64,000 bases of DNA from Streptomyces sp. CB02923 (GCF_001905005.1 NZ_LWKZ01000023.1:1164908-1228907), one strand, 5' to 3'; numbered from the stretch's first letter, positions 49,673-58,917 are shown. Notes: generated by a model not told the origin, from the letters alone. Translations and numbers: made by a program.

Positions 49673-51007
49673 TCAGGTCCTGCGGCGGTTCAAGCGGTCC
49701 GAGATACGGTCGATCGTCCAGGCGGCGTGCAGCGTCGGCGCGCTGAGGACGGGCGGAGCGAAGCGCGGCCGCGTACGCCATACGGTGGCGAGGTCTTCGT
49801 GCATCCGGTCGCCGGCCAGCCGGTCAGCGACCAGCGTTCCGAGATACGGGGACTGAGCGAGGCCGTGGCCGTTGCAGCCGATGGCGTAGAAGACGTTCTT
49901 CGCTGCCTCTCCTGCGACCGGCAGCAGCGACGACGTCATCGCGATCCACCCGCCCCAGGCGCGTTGCGGTGCGATGTCGCTGAGCGACGGGAACCGTTCA
50001 TGGAAGCCGCGGACGAGGTCCGCCACGACCGCGTCGTCCGGCTCGCGGGCGCCCAGCGCTCCTCGTGCCGTCCGCAGTCGGCGGGTTCCGAACATGATCG
50101 TGCCGCGTGGCGTGGGCCGGTAGTTCTCCAGGATCGTGTGCGGGGTGATGATGCCGGTGGGCCTCGTCCAGCCGGTCGCCGCCAGGCGTTCGGGCGCCAC
50201 CGGTTCGGTCTCGACCAAGCTGGTCCAGACCGGCGTGACCATCCACCTCGGGGTGATCGCGAGGTCGCGGGAGTAGGCATTGGTGGCCAGGACCACACGC
50301 TCGGCGCGGACGCGGCCTCCGGTGACGTTGACGACGGCTCCCGCGGCATGGGGTTCGATCGCGCGCACGGCGGTCCGTTCGTACGTCCGTACGCCCGATG
50401 CGAGGAGCGCGTCGCGCAGACCCAGCGCGAACGCCCCGGGGTTCAGCAGCCCACCGGCCCGCTCGAAGACGCCGCCGAGGAAGCTCTCCGGCAGGCCGAA
50501 GTCGCGGCCTTCGACGAACTCGACGTCCGCCCCGGCGCCTCGGAGAATCTCGGCGTTCCGTTCGGTGCGCCGGAGTTGTCCGGGGGAGACGGCGGCGATG
50601 ACGTTGCCCGTCGGCTCGTAGTCACAGTCGATGGCGAGCCGTCCGATCAGCTCCTCGGTGAAACGGGCTGCCCGGTCCGCGTAACGGACCAGCCCCGGCA
50701 GCCGTCGCGCGTACAGCGTGTTCAGCATCTGCGGATCACCTGCCAGCGCGTTCGACAGATACCCGGCGTTGCGCGAGCTGCCGCCCCATCCGCAGAACCC
50801 GGACTCCAGCAGGACGACATCGGCACCACGCTCGGCCAGCCGCAGCGCCGCCGCCATGCCGGCGTAACCGCCCCCGACAACGGCGATGTCACACGTGATC
50901 TCCCCTTCCAGCATCGGCGCGAAATCACTGGGCCGACCGGCCCACCCACTGAACGCCGAGTAGGCCACACCGGCAAAGCCGACCCCACTCGCTGCCACGT
51001 CGTACAT
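49673..51007 (-). CDS. FAD-dependent amine/amino-acid oxidase (DAO family)
   Basis: A 444-residue flavoprotein of the DadA/PuuB-like D-amino-acid-oxidase family. The dinucleotide loop is 'DIAVVGGGYAGMAAALRLAE' near residue 40, followed by the ribose acid in VVLLES, 'GWGGSSRNAGYLS', and a C-terminal FAD block 'NVFYAIGCNGHGLAQSPYLG'. Such enzymes oxidise secondary or primary amines, for example gamma-glutamylputrescine or glycine derivatives, to imines with release of H2O2. ATG at 51007 has a weak GGGA upstream. A TetR-type operator copy lies 62 nt upstream, linking it to the PhyH/TetR pair although DUF1345 lies between them. Confidence 0.88.
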   Translation of the reverse strand: MYDVAASGVGFAGVAYSAFSGWAGRPSDFAPMLEGEITCDIAVVGGGYAGMAAALRLAERGADVVLLESGFCGWGGSSRNAGYLSNALAGDPQMLNTLYARRLPGLVRYADRAARFTEELIGRLAIDCDYEPTGNVIAAVSPGQLRRTERNAEILRGAGADVEFVEGRDFGLPESFLGGVFERAGGLLNPGAFALGLRDALLASGVRTYERTAVRAIEPHAAGAVVNVTGGRVRAERVVLATNAYSRDLAITPRWMVTPVWTSLVETEPVAPERLAATGWTRPTGIITPHTILENYRPTPRGTIMFGTRRLRTARGALGAREPDDAVVADLVRGFHERFPSLSDIAPQRAWGGWIAMTSSLLPVAGEAAKNVFYAIGCNGHGLAQSPYLGTLVADRLAGDRMHEDLATVWRTRPRFAPPVLSAPTLHAAWTIDRISDRLNRRRT

Positions 51008-51068
51008 GTTGATCCCGGCTTCCCGTTCTGAGCACAGCGGATGGCGGCACCGTATCGAGCCATACGAA

Positions 51069-51089
51069 TTTACACAACATGCGTTACGT
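51069..51089. promoter_or_regulatory. Second copy of the candidate TetR operator
   Basis: The sequence TTTACACAACA-tgc-GTTACGT lies 62 nt upstream of the flavin oxidase start and matches the site between tetR and the PhyH gene at 18 of 21 positions. The shared dyad halves are ACACAACA and GTTACGT. Only these two copies were noticed in the window. Confidence 0.75.
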
Positions 51090-51484
51090 GAAATCGGGCC
51101 CGCTGTCGCCGGGACTGCCTGCCCAGAGGTCGTCCAGCCTTCCCTCTGCCTGCGCCGGGCGGCTTGGGGGCGGGGCTGGGCGGCACGTTGTCAGGTCAGC
51201 GGGACCTGCATGCCGGGGCAGGATGGCGGGCGCGGTGCCGTACGGACTGTGCAGGGGGCGTCGGCCTGGCTGAGGGGTTGTGCGGCTGTCTGGGGGCAAC
51301 CTGCAGCCGGGGCCGAGCGCGAGCTGCTAGTTCTGCTTGACGTAGGAGTGCAGTCGCGTGCGATAGCGGTCGGAGGCGAGGCGGTGGTCGCCGTCGGAAC
51401 GCGGTATGCGCAGAAGGACCCCAACGTTCCGGAAGGCGCGTACGGTGGCTGGATCACTGTCAGGCAACGACCAAAGGACATCAG
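51090..51484. other. Gene-free region upstream of the 51.5-kb gene
   Basis: No convincing gene. TTGACG (51337-51342) and CGATAG (51361-51366), 18 nt apart, are a weak match to a vegetative promoter for the gene at 51485. The first part is shared with the flavin oxidase promoter. Confidence 0.35.
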
Positions 51485-52225
51485 GTGACTCCTGCCGTCG
51501 AAACGTCCGCTCTGCAGCAGGCCATCCATGATCTCGAACGCCAGTTGCCGGAGCTGTCCGCACGTGAAGAGACCTTGCGCCAGGAGCTCCAGGAGGTCGA
51601 ACAGCATCTGTCATCGGCGCGGCAGGCCCTCCAGCACCTGCGGGTTCTGACCGGCGCCGCCCCGTCCGAACCCGCCTCGGTATTGCTGCACGAGGAGCAG
51701 CCGGAGCCGGAGCAGGAGCCGGTCAGCGAAACGCCCGGGGAAGAGTCGCAGGCGGAGTCTGAGGCACTTGCTTTGACCGCCGAAGCCGCCGAAGCCGCCG
51801 AAGCCGCCGAAGCCGCCGAAGCCGCCGAAGCCGTCGCTACGGTGCCCAGGCCCCGTACGCGAGCCAAGGCCGCCGGGAAGACGCACCGGACCACTCCTGC
51901 CGGCAAGAAGCCGACCACGGGCAAAGCCAGGGCAGCGTCGAAGAAGCCAAGGGCAACCAAGTCGGCAGCCAAGAAGGAGACGTCCGCCGATTCGCGCGAG
52001 GCTGTCCCGGCAACTGGCGCGCGCACGAAGGCGGCTTCGCCGCTCCTGAGCTCAGCCCTCACCGTCCTGCAGGAGCACGGAGCGGCGATGCGTCCGGCCG
52101 AAATCAACACCGCGCTGGGGCGGCAGGACACCGTCGGCCAGCGCGAATCGCTGCGCAATACCCTGGAACGCGCGGTCAGGGCAGGGCTTTTGCAACGTCC
52201 GGGACGCGGCCAGTACTCGGCCTGA
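51485..52225 (+). CDS. Coiled-coil, Lys/Ala-rich protein with a C-terminal winged-helix-like domain
   Basis: A 246-residue protein in four parts. Residues 1-55 form a predicted coiled coil ('LERQLPELSAREETLRQEL' and 'VEQHLSSARQALQHLR'). An acidic Glu/Ala section ends in five AEA repeats. A basic Lys/Ala/Thr region (about 120-185, with 'AAGKTHRTTPAGKKP') resembles histone-H1-like tails. The C-terminal 60 residues ('SALTVLQEHGAAMRPAEIN' and 'LERAVRAGLLQRPGRGQYS') look like a winged-helix domain. A DNA-binding role is likely from this layout. GTG at 51485 has AAAGGA upstream. I do not recognise a named family. Confidence 0.75.
   Translation: MTPAVETSALQQAIHDLERQLPELSAREETLRQELQEVEQHLSSARQALQHLRVLTGAAPSEPASVLLHEEQPEPEQEPVSETPGEESQAESEALALTAEAAEAAEAAEAAEAAEAVATVPRPRTRAKAAGKTHRTTPAGKKPTTGKARAASKKPRATKSAAKKETSADSREAVPATGARTKAASPLLSSALTVLQEHGAAMRPAEINTALGRQDTVGQRESLRNTLERAVRAGLLQRPGRGQYSA
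51779..51823. repeat. Five exact 9-bp repeats coding Ala-Glu-Ala
   Basis: Five perfect copies of GCCGAAGCC lie in frame in the coiled-coil/basic-tail gene and encode AEA triplets. Copy-number change would lengthen or shorten the acidic linker without a frameshift. Confidence 0.92.
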
Positions 52226-52473
52226 GCGCGCACGGCGACCCGCGAATCCTCCAGCCAACACCACGATCATGGCTGATGCTTTGGCGCTTTCACCCTGGTG
52301 GGCACCGCTGTCTGCAAGCGCACGCCCGAAAGGCCGTTTGACACATGACTGTCGGTGCCCTGCCCCATCGAACCTTGAGCATGTGCCGTCCAAACTGAGC
52401 GGTCTGGATCGCTCACTCGCGGTCCCGCCTGCGTCAGGGGACAGCGGGTTGGTCCGGCTGGCGTGACGTGCGC

Positions 52474-53025
52474 TCAGGGGCTTGCCAGCCAATCGGTGTA
52501 CCAGGCGCGAAATCCGGGGCTCACCGGTACGAAGCCGCCCCAGTCCGGATCGATCTGCCAGATCTCGCCTGCGTGCGGGCCGTTCAGCACGAGCCGGGTG
52601 AAGATGCCGCAGCCCTGTTCGGCCAGCATGAGGGTGCCCCGGGTCAGTACATCGACCGGTGCCCCGATCCGGCCGGGCAGGGGTGCGGTGAGCGGGAAGG
52701 GTTCGGCGAGCCGGCCCGGCAGCCGGTCTTCCTCCCATTCGTCGTCCGCGGCCCACTCCTCGTCGGCCTCCGGGCGGGATACGGTCAACGGCATCAGGCC
52801 GTGTCCGGGCCCGGCCGGGCCGTCGCCCACCCCCGCAACGAAGGACCGGTACTCCGACGGCAGTGCGATGCCGTGGGATTCCTCGAACGCCCGGATCTCC
52901 GTCCCCGCCAGCCGTGGCGCCAGCGCGTACCGATGCGTACGCGCCCCGAAACGCTCCCGCTCCGGGTCCCGTGCGGCCATCTCCCGAATCTGTGCGCGGA
53001 CGACGTCCTCGTCCCAGTTCCCCAT
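52474..53025 (-). CDS. SMI1/KNR4 (SUKH) family protein
   Basis: A 183-residue protein with the SUKH fold signature. It shows 'LAGTEIRAFEESHGIALPSE' followed by YRSFVAGVGDG, then 'LAEPFPLTAPL', 'GTLMLAEQGCGIFTRLVLNG', 'AGEIWQIDPDWGGFVPVS' and a C-terminal 'FRAWYTDWLAS'. SUKH proteins often serve as immunity proteins against polymorphic toxins, but many occur without one. No toxin gene is visible beside it, so an orphan immunity or regulatory role is possible. ATG at 53025. It diverges from the secreted small protein at 53367. Confidence 0.88.
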   Translation of the reverse strand: MGNWDEDVVRAQIREMAARDPERERFGARTHRYALAPRLAGTEIRAFEESHGIALPSEYRSFVAGVGDGPAGPGHGLMPLTVSRPEADEEWAADDEWEEDRLPGRLAEPFPLTAPLPGRIGAPVDVLTRGTLMLAEQGCGIFTRLVLNGPHAGEIWQIDPDWGGFVPVSPGFRAWYTDWLASP

Positions 53026-53366
53026 CCGGCGACCCTAGCGATGACGTCGGCACCCCGGCCCACCGCGCCCTCTCGTTACGCGACCGCGACCGCAGCCTTG
53101 GCCGGGTCACCGCCCATACCTGGCACCGGTTCGAGGCGTGTCGTCAGCTGGGCCCGTCGGGGCAGGAGGGCTCCCGGGGCGCTGGTCCTGCCAAGGAGAC
53201 CGCTGTGCGGCCGCTGCACGCCCGTTCGGCGCTCGGACAAAGCGGTAATCGGACGAAAAGATCGTCCATTGTCTTGATCGAGACCATCACCATTGCTCTG
53301 TTTCCTGCGCTTCAGCAACATGAATGGTTCACGGGGCATCGATGCCCCAGGTGGAGAGGGGTCTTT
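53026..53366. other. Divergent intergenic region
   Basis: No convincing gene lies between the SUKH gene (minus) and the small secreted protein (plus). The right part (53250-53335) is AT-richer than its surroundings and probably carries the promoter of the secreted-protein gene. GGAGAGGGG at 53353-53361 is its ribosome binding site. Confidence 0.5.
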
Positions 53367-53675
53367 GTGAAGCGGACGATTGTCAGTACGTTGACGGCTG
53401 TGGTCATGGCCGGGGCGGGGCTCGCAACTACCGCGGGAAGTGCGTCCGCAGCGCCTGCGGGTGCTGAGCGGGTTATCTGTGGGATGGTCTGGCACGACGA
53501 CAGCACGGTGGGCGTCACGTGTATGGGAGTTCCGTTCTACGCAGCGGTCAGGTGTGAGAACGGCCGGTTCGTGAAGGGCGAGGTGGCAGCCGCCGACAAA
53601 ATCTCGTACGCTTCCTGCGCCTCCGTCAATTCGGTCCTGGAAAAGCCCATCAAGTGGTCAGGCATTCCGGTGTAA
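53367..53675 (+). CDS. Small secreted protein with four cysteines, function unknown
   Basis: A 102-residue protein starting at GTG 53367 behind GGAGAGGGG. A Sec signal peptide (MKRTIVSTLTAVVMAGAGL, cut after ASA near residue 30) is followed by about 73 residues with cysteines in VICGM, VTCMG, VRCEN and ASCAS, pointing to two disulfides. No family recognised. It resembles the many small secreted disulfide proteins of Streptomyces. A GC hairpin lies just downstream. Confidence 0.72.
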   Translation: MKRTIVSTLTAVVMAGAGLATTAGSASAAPAGAERVICGMVWHDDSTVGVTCMGVPFYAAVRCENGRFVKGEVAAADKISYASCASVNSVLEKPIKWSGIPV

Positions 53676-53705
53676 CAAGGTTCGGTGTGCGGGGGTGAGA
53701 ATCAT

Positions 53706-53734
53706 CGGGCGGCCTCTCGTCGGGGGGCCGCCCG
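53706..53734 (+). terminator. Hairpin downstream of the secreted-protein gene
   Basis: Perfect 9-bp arms CGGGCGGCC (53706-53714) and GGCCGCCCG (53726-53734), 30 nt after the stop. The stem is GC-rich with no T run. Confidence 0.65.
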
Positions 53735-54296
53735 GCTCTGTGTCGCTGGCGAATCTGCTAACGGTCACCAGGTGCTCGATGTCTTGACCTGTGAGTCTAG
53801 TGATTGTTTCGGTTTTTTGCTGTGTTTTGGTGCGGCTCTGAAGCTGGGGTGTTCGTGGGTTTCGGGATTTTGAGAGGTGCTGGGGTGTGGGTTTGGTGGT
53901 TGTTTCGGAAAGCGGTGATCGGCGCGGGTTTTCTGTAGTGTTGCGTGGTTGAGCGGATTGGTTAGCCCTGGTCAAGGCCGGTGTCTGAGGCGGGGAGGGA
54001 GCCGGACTGGTGACCTGCTGCAGGACCCCGAGCGGCGATGACGTCGAGGGGCGGCTATGCCTTGTCTTCCTCGTCACCGCCGATGGTGATCGGGTGGAGC
54101 CGCGGGCTGCGGGCCGTGGGCCCGCGCCCCTGGCTTACCGGTACGCACTGGGCTCCCTGTTGGCCCGTACCCCAATGGTGGCTGAGGTCGGCTGGTGGTG
54201 TGTTCCGGGTCGGTGGCCGGGTGCTTGGGCGAGGGTGCCGCAGCGGGGTGGGCTGCTAGGTTGCGCCTATACGAACGCGAGTACGAGGGGGGTGCT
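53735..54296. other. G/T-rich spacer without genes
   Basis: From about 53776 to 53960 the plus strand is strikingly rich in G and T and poor in A and C, with T runs such as GGTTTTTTGC, unlike the rest of the window. The opposite strand stays open only because of this bias and would encode a Thr/Pro/Gln/Lys-rich string that does not look real. Towards 54296 the sequence returns to normal and ends in GAGGGGGG, the binding site of the next gene. Confidence 0.6.
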
Positions 54297-54947
54297 GTGG
54301 TCGGGCTGGGAGCGATAGCGGGGATCGCGGTGGTGGAGCTGGGCATGGTGCTGACGCCGGGACCGAACATGGTCTATCTGGTCTCCCGCTCGATCGCCCA
54401 GGGCCGCCGGGCGGGGCTGACCTCGCTGGCCGGGGTCGCCCTCGGTTTTTTGGTCTACCTTTTCGCGGTGTCCGCCGGTATCGCCACGGTCTTCGCGCTG
54501 GTGCCGGGGATCTACCTGGCGGTCAAGCTGGCCGGTGCGGGCTATCTGCTCTGGCTGGCCTGGAAGGCGGTCCGGCCGGGCGGCCGGTCCTCGGTTGCAC
54601 CCCGGGAGCTGGTGCAGGACGGTCCCCGCAAGCTGTTCCTGATGGGTTTGCTGACCTGCCTGCTCAATCCCAAGGTGGCCATCCTCTACGTCTCGCTGCT
54701 GCCGCAGTTCGTCGATCCGGAGCGTGGCCGTGTCGGCCTGCAGGGGGTGGTGCTGGGGCTGACCCAGATCGCGGTGGGGGTCGCGGGCAACGCGTTCTTC
54801 ATCGTGACGGCCGGTTCCGTCGCCGGGTTCTTCGCCCGGCATCCGCTCTGGCAGTGCCTGCACCGCTATGTGATGGGCACTGCCCTGGCGGGTTTCGCTG
54901 TCAGGATCGTCACCGAACGGACGGGCGCGGCGGTCGCCCTGCGCTGA
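54297..54947 (+). CDS. LysE/RhtB-family amino-acid exporter
   Basis: A 216-residue membrane protein with six hydrophobic segments. The family start 'LGAIAGIAVVELGMVLTPGP' followed by NMVYLVSRSIAQGRRAG is diagnostic, and 'GLLTCLLNPKVAILYVSLLP' is the second conserved block. LysE/RhtB proteins export amino acids or derivatives across the cytoplasmic membrane. GTG at 54297 is selected because GAGGGGGG lies directly upstream and the protein then begins at the family start. It stands alone. No regulator of the LysG type is adjacent. Confidence 0.9.
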   Translation: MVGLGAIAGIAVVELGMVLTPGPNMVYLVSRSIAQGRRAGLTSLAGVALGFLVYLFAVSAGIATVFALVPGIYLAVKLAGAGYLLWLAWKAVRPGGRSSVAPRELVQDGPRKLFLMGLLTCLLNPKVAILYVSLLPQFVDPERGRVGLQGVVLGLTQIAVGVAGNAFFIVTAGSVAGFFARHPLWQCLHRYVMGTALAGFAVRIVTERTGAAVALR

Positions 54948-55981
54948 CAGCGGCCGCGCCGGGGGAGCGCCGGGGGAGCGTTGGGGGAGTGGCCGCCGCA
55001 GGTGAGCTGGCGGTGCTTCATGCGGGCTGTGGGTACTGCCGTACTGTGCGGCCGGCCAACTCCCGCCGCTTTCCCTGGCCTTCGGTGCGCAGGCCCAGCG
55101 TCGTGAAGCCGTACTCCGGAACGCGTGCTGGAGCTGCCCTGCCTGATCTTCGCCCAGGTCGGGGCCCGCCCGCTCCCTTGAGAACCGCCTGCGCCGGGCG
55201 AGCGGACTCGTCCCGTTCATCCAGGCCCGCCTGGTCGCCCCTGCCGGTGCGTTGCCCGGCCCGCGGGCCAGGCAACGTTTCGGCGCTCTTTGCCCGCATT
55301 GATACGGCGACCGGATTCTGGGCCGTGAGCGAAGGCGACTCGGCCTGGCGGACCCCTGCGGCCCGTGTCTCACCGCGATTTGGGGCGGTGGCTGGGACGC
55401 GCCGTTCCCGGTGACCGGGCTCCTTCGGTCCGTCCGCTGCGTGGCCGCGTTCGCTCCGTCGCCGTTCTGCCCTGCGCGGCCTGCAGCCCGGTACCTGGGA
55501 ATCACAACGAGCTGGTGTCCGTCTCCTGCGGGCCGCCCCGGCCACGGCCGCAGCGGTGCGCATCGGCCCCGGCGCCCCGGCGATCCCGGCGACCGCGGCG
55601 TCCACGCGGCAGTCTGCGAGACCTTCCACGGCGACGTGGAGGAGGTCACGGCGACAGCCGTGATCATTGTCCTGAGCGCTGGCTGCCCGCCTTCTGAGCG
55701 CCGGCCGCCCGCCCGGTTTACGGCATACCCGCCGAGGCCTTCACCGTGGCGGCCGGCCGGTATGGGACCGTGCCGCGCACCTGCCGGGTCTGCAAGAAGG
55801 GCAACGTGATCCCGGCAGCCCTGCAACGCCGTTTCATACGCGGGATCGACGCCGTCTTTGATGCGCCGTCCGCAGTCTTCTGCCGGCCGCGGTACGCCGG
55901 AGCCGGCCTGCCGGCCTTCGCCGCTCGCTGCTTGCTGCTCGCTGGCGGCAGCGGCTCGGGGCTGTGCGGGCCCTGGTGGTG
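54948..55981. other. Low-coding region, possible decayed genes
   Basis: About 1 kb in which no frame has a convincing protein. Long open frames on both strands here are Arg/Pro/Gly-rich and unrelated to known families. Short stretches such as the one around 55600-55680 on the plus strand look like broken gene pieces, but I cannot identify a parent. The region may be a decayed insertion. Confidence 0.45.
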
Positions 55982-57018
55982 TCACTGGCATCCGGTCGCC
56001 GCCGGCAGGACCTGCCTCTGCGCCGCGTGTGCTGGTGCGGCGGGGGAGGAGCGGAATGCTCTGCGGTAGGCGGAGGGGGTGGTGTTCAGGGCATCGCGCA
56101 TGTGCTGGCGCAGGTTGGTGCCGCTGCCCAGGCCGGTTCCGGCGGCGATGTCGTCGACGGGCAGTTCGGTTGCTTCCAGCAGGTGGCGGGCGTGCTGCAG
56201 GCGGACGCAGGTGAGCCACGCGGCGGGGGGGGGGGGAGCCCGGTTTCCTGCCGGAAGCGTCTGGTGAAGGTCCGTACGCTCATGTGGCAGTGCGCGGCGA
56301 GGTCCTTCAGGGACAGCCGCCGGTTTGGGTGCTGTGTCATCAGGGTCCGTGCCGGGGCTGTTGAGGTGCCCGTGTCCTGCGGGACGGGGTGCTCGATGTA
56401 CTGGGCCTGCCCGCCGTCCCGTATGGGCGCGACGACGTTGTAGCGGGCCACCCGGTTGGCCACGGAGCTGCCGTGGTCTTGCCGGATCAGGTGCAGGCAC
56501 AGGTCGATGGCCGCGGCGCCGCCGGCCGAGGTCAGGATGCCGTGGTCGGCGACGTACAGCGGGTCGGTGTCGAGGACGACGGCGGGAAAGAGCCGCCGGA
56601 ACTGCTGTGCGTAGCGCCAGTGGGTCGCGGCCCGGCCGCCGTCCAGCAGGCCGGCGGCCGCGAGGACGAACGAGCCGGTGCACAGGGATACCAGCCGGGC
56701 GTGCTGGCGGGCCGCTCGCAGCGCCTGCGCGATACGGGGGTCCAGCGTGCCTATGTCGACCACGTCCGGGCAGCGGGTGCCTGCGACGATCACCGTGCCG
56801 GCGTGCTCCAGCAGGGACAGATCGCCCTGGGGCGTGACGCCGTACCCGTTGACGGTCGCCACCGCGGCGCCGTCCGGCGTGACGGTCCGCACCTCGTAGG
56901 CCGCGCTGGCGGCGGGGGTTTTGACGCCGGCCAGCATCTGGGCCGGGATGCTGAGGTCGAAGGCCACCACCGGTGCGAGGGCGAGAACGGCCACATGGTG
57001 CGGTGTCGCGACGGTCAT
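55982..57018 (-). pseudogene. GlxA-type AraC regulator interrupted at a run of 12 G
   Basis: From ATG 57018 the first frame gives an intact DJ-1/PfpI-like domain ('VAVLALAPVVAFDLSIPAQM', 'LVSLCTGSFVLAAAGLLDG', 'DHGILTSAGGAAAIDLCLHL') and the first AraC helix-turn-helix ('LSLKDLAAHCHMSVRTFTRR' then FRQETG). At the G run (56225-56236) the frame changes. The rest of the AraC domain ('RLQHARHLLEATELPVDDIA', 'NLRQHMRDALNTTPSAYRRA') continues in another frame to 55982. Either the homopolymer is miscounted or slips, or the gene is disrupted. Intact GlxA-type regulators are about 320-340 residues, matching the joined frames. It diverges from an esterase gene that it may regulate. Confidence 0.82.
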
Positions 57019-57148
57019 GGCCCAATAGTTGCAGACCATGGCCCCCGGGCCACTTCTGTGCTGCCTGTGACCGGCGGAGACTGAGGCCAGTTCCCAGACA
57101 CCGGCACCGGGCAGCGCCCGGTCCGCACCCGGAAGGTGGCCGTCAGCC

Positions 57149-58087
57149 ATGTCCGTCCCCGCTGTCGATCCCGGGATCCAGAGCCTGCTGGAGACCGCCG
57201 GCACCGGCGTCTTTCCCGTCCGCGGCCTGGACGCGGTCCTCGCCGGCCCCCGGCGCTACGCCCTGCTGCGCGCGCACCCCGACACCCCCGTCGACGACCG
57301 GGTCAAGGTCAAAAACCTGTACATACCCGGCCCCGCGGGGCACCTGCGGCTGCGCGTCTACCGGCCCGGTGCCCCCGAAGACCTGCCGGTGATCCTCTAC
57401 GTGCACGGCGGCGCCTACACCTACGGCTCCCCCGAGGCCGAAGAGGGGCGTGCCCTGCGCTACGCCCGCGATGCCCAGGCCGTCGTCGTCTCCGTCGACT
57501 ACCGCCTGGCCCCCGAGCACCCTTACCCGGCCGCAGCCGACGACGCCTACGCCGCCCTGGCCTGGATCGCCGCCAGCCCGGCGGAGTTCGGCGGCGGCCC
57601 GGGGCGCATCGCGGTGGCCGGCGGCAGCGCGGGCGGGAACATCGCCGCCTCCACCGTGCTGCGCGCCCGCGACCAGGCAGGCCCGCGCGTGCTTTTCCAG
57701 TCGCTGACCTACCCGGGCGTGGACGGTAGCCTGAGCACGGCCTCGGCGCGCGAGTTCACCGGCACCCCGGTCCTGAACCGGGGGGCGCTGGAACTGGCCG
57801 TGCGGTACTACGCGAAGGACAGCCACGCCGCCCCGTACGTCTCCCCGGTCCGGGCCGCCGACCTCAGCGGACTGCCGCCCGCCTGCATCGCCGTGGCGGA
57901 GGCCGATCCGCTGCGCGACGAGGGCCGCGACTACGCCGCCCGCCTGTCCGCCGCCGGCGTCACCACCGAACTCGTCCAGGTCCCCGGCGCCGTCCACGGC
58001 TTCGACCTCCTCTTTCCCTGGGCCCGCATCAGCGAACGCAGCCTCACCGACCAGGTACGCGCCCTGCGCGAGGCCCTCCACCCCTGA
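57149..58087 (+). CDS. Alpha/beta hydrolase of the hormone-sensitive-lipase type
   Basis: A 312-residue esterase/lipase. The oxyanion motif is HGGAY (usually HGGG), the nucleophile Ser is in 'VAGGSAGGN' (usually GDSAGG), the acid is in 'AVAEADPLRDEGRDYA' and the His in 'PGAVHGFDL'. The block 'SVDYRLAPEHPYPAAADD' is diagnostic of the family. It hydrolyses short-chain esters in the cytoplasm. ATG at 57149 begins a plausible N-terminus. It is transcribed divergently from the GlxA-type regulator across 130 nt, a common regulator-target layout. Confidence 0.9.
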   Translation: MSVPAVDPGIQSLLETAGTGVFPVRGLDAVLAGPRRYALLRAHPDTPVDDRVKVKNLYIPGPAGHLRLRVYRPGAPEDLPVILYVHGGAYTYGSPEAEEGRALRYARDAQAVVVSVDYRLAPEHPYPAAADDAYAALAWIAASPAEFGGGPGRIAVAGGSAGGNIAASTVLRARDQAGPRVLFQSLTYPGVDGSLSTASAREFTGTPVLNRGALELAVRYYAKDSHAAPYVSPVRAADLSGLPPACIAVAEADPLRDEGRDYAARLSAAGVTTELVQVPGAVHGFDLLFPWARISERSLTDQVRALREALHP

Positions 58088-58917
58088 CGGGCGGCCTCCC
58101 GGTGCGGCGCCGGCCGGTGGTGGTGAGAGCCGGTGGCGCTGGTGGGGAGGTGCGGTGTCGGTGCTGGCCGGTGGGGTGCCGGGGCGGAACCGGCGCTGTC
58201 ATGAGGCGTCAGGCTGCGGGCGGGGGGGCTGTCCCCGCCGCTGGCGCCGGCTACCGGTGCCGGCTTGCTCGCCGGTGCCTGGAAGAGCACGCCCGCTTTC
58301 GGACACCGCCGGCCGGCACCCCCGCCTGCCCGGGGCACCCCGCCTGCCCGGGGCACCGCGGCCTGCCCGGCCCGCTCGGGACCGCGACGGGGCAGGCCCC
58401 CGCGGGGGACGGAGCCGACCCTGCGTCAGCTGCTGCGGCGCCTGGCGGGCCGGAAGGACCGGCTCCTGGACACCCCGCTGCTCATCCACGAGCCGTGAAC
58501 TTCCGGCGCCACGCAGAACGTCCCGGACGCCCTGCGCATCCTGCCCGCCGCCCGCGGCGCGGTCCTCGAAGCCGGCGACGGGGTCACCGGGGCGTAGGTG
58601 AAGGCGGTGTACGCCAAGTCCGTCTCCACTGCGGAAAGTCCGTTCACCACCGCGAGACCATGCGTCCGGACCTGGATGCACCTGGTGCGCTCCCAGGCTT
58701 TCGCGACCCTGCGGAACCGTGCCTGCAAGGCCCACCAGGCCGCGGCCTGAGCGTCATCGGGGTGAGCGTGATGGGCACCGGCGGGCTGCACGCCGCCGGC
58801 GGCCGGCGGCCGCTCTTTCCCGAAGGCCGCGCCCTGGGAGATGAAGGCCAGGACCGACCGCGACGGCGAGCCCGTCACCTACCCCGTCACCTGCCCTGTC
58901 ACCGTCGCTGACGGGGT
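58088..58917. other. Low-coding region with short GC repeats
   Basis: No convincing gene. Direct copies of GCCTGCCCGGGGCACC occur around 58324-58357. Plus-strand fragments near 58420-58500 and 58600-58750 look weakly protein-like but contain in-frame stops and match nothing I know, so they may be remnants of one gene. Confidence 0.4.

Noticed and set aside
53658..54077. A 139-codon minus-strand frame rich in Thr, Pro, Gln and Lys
   Set aside because: Its openness and composition follow from the G/T bias of the opposite strand. There is no binding site and no recognisable domain.
54267..56219. A 650-codon minus-strand open frame across the LysE gene and the following region
   Set aside because: The composition is Arg/Pro/Ala noise, it runs antisense to a clear LysE gene, and no motif is visible.
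58426..58878. Possible gene in the 58.4-58.9-kb gap on either strand
   Set aside because: Protein-like pieces are short, in different frames and interrupted by stops. I could not identify a parent family well enough to call a pseudogene.
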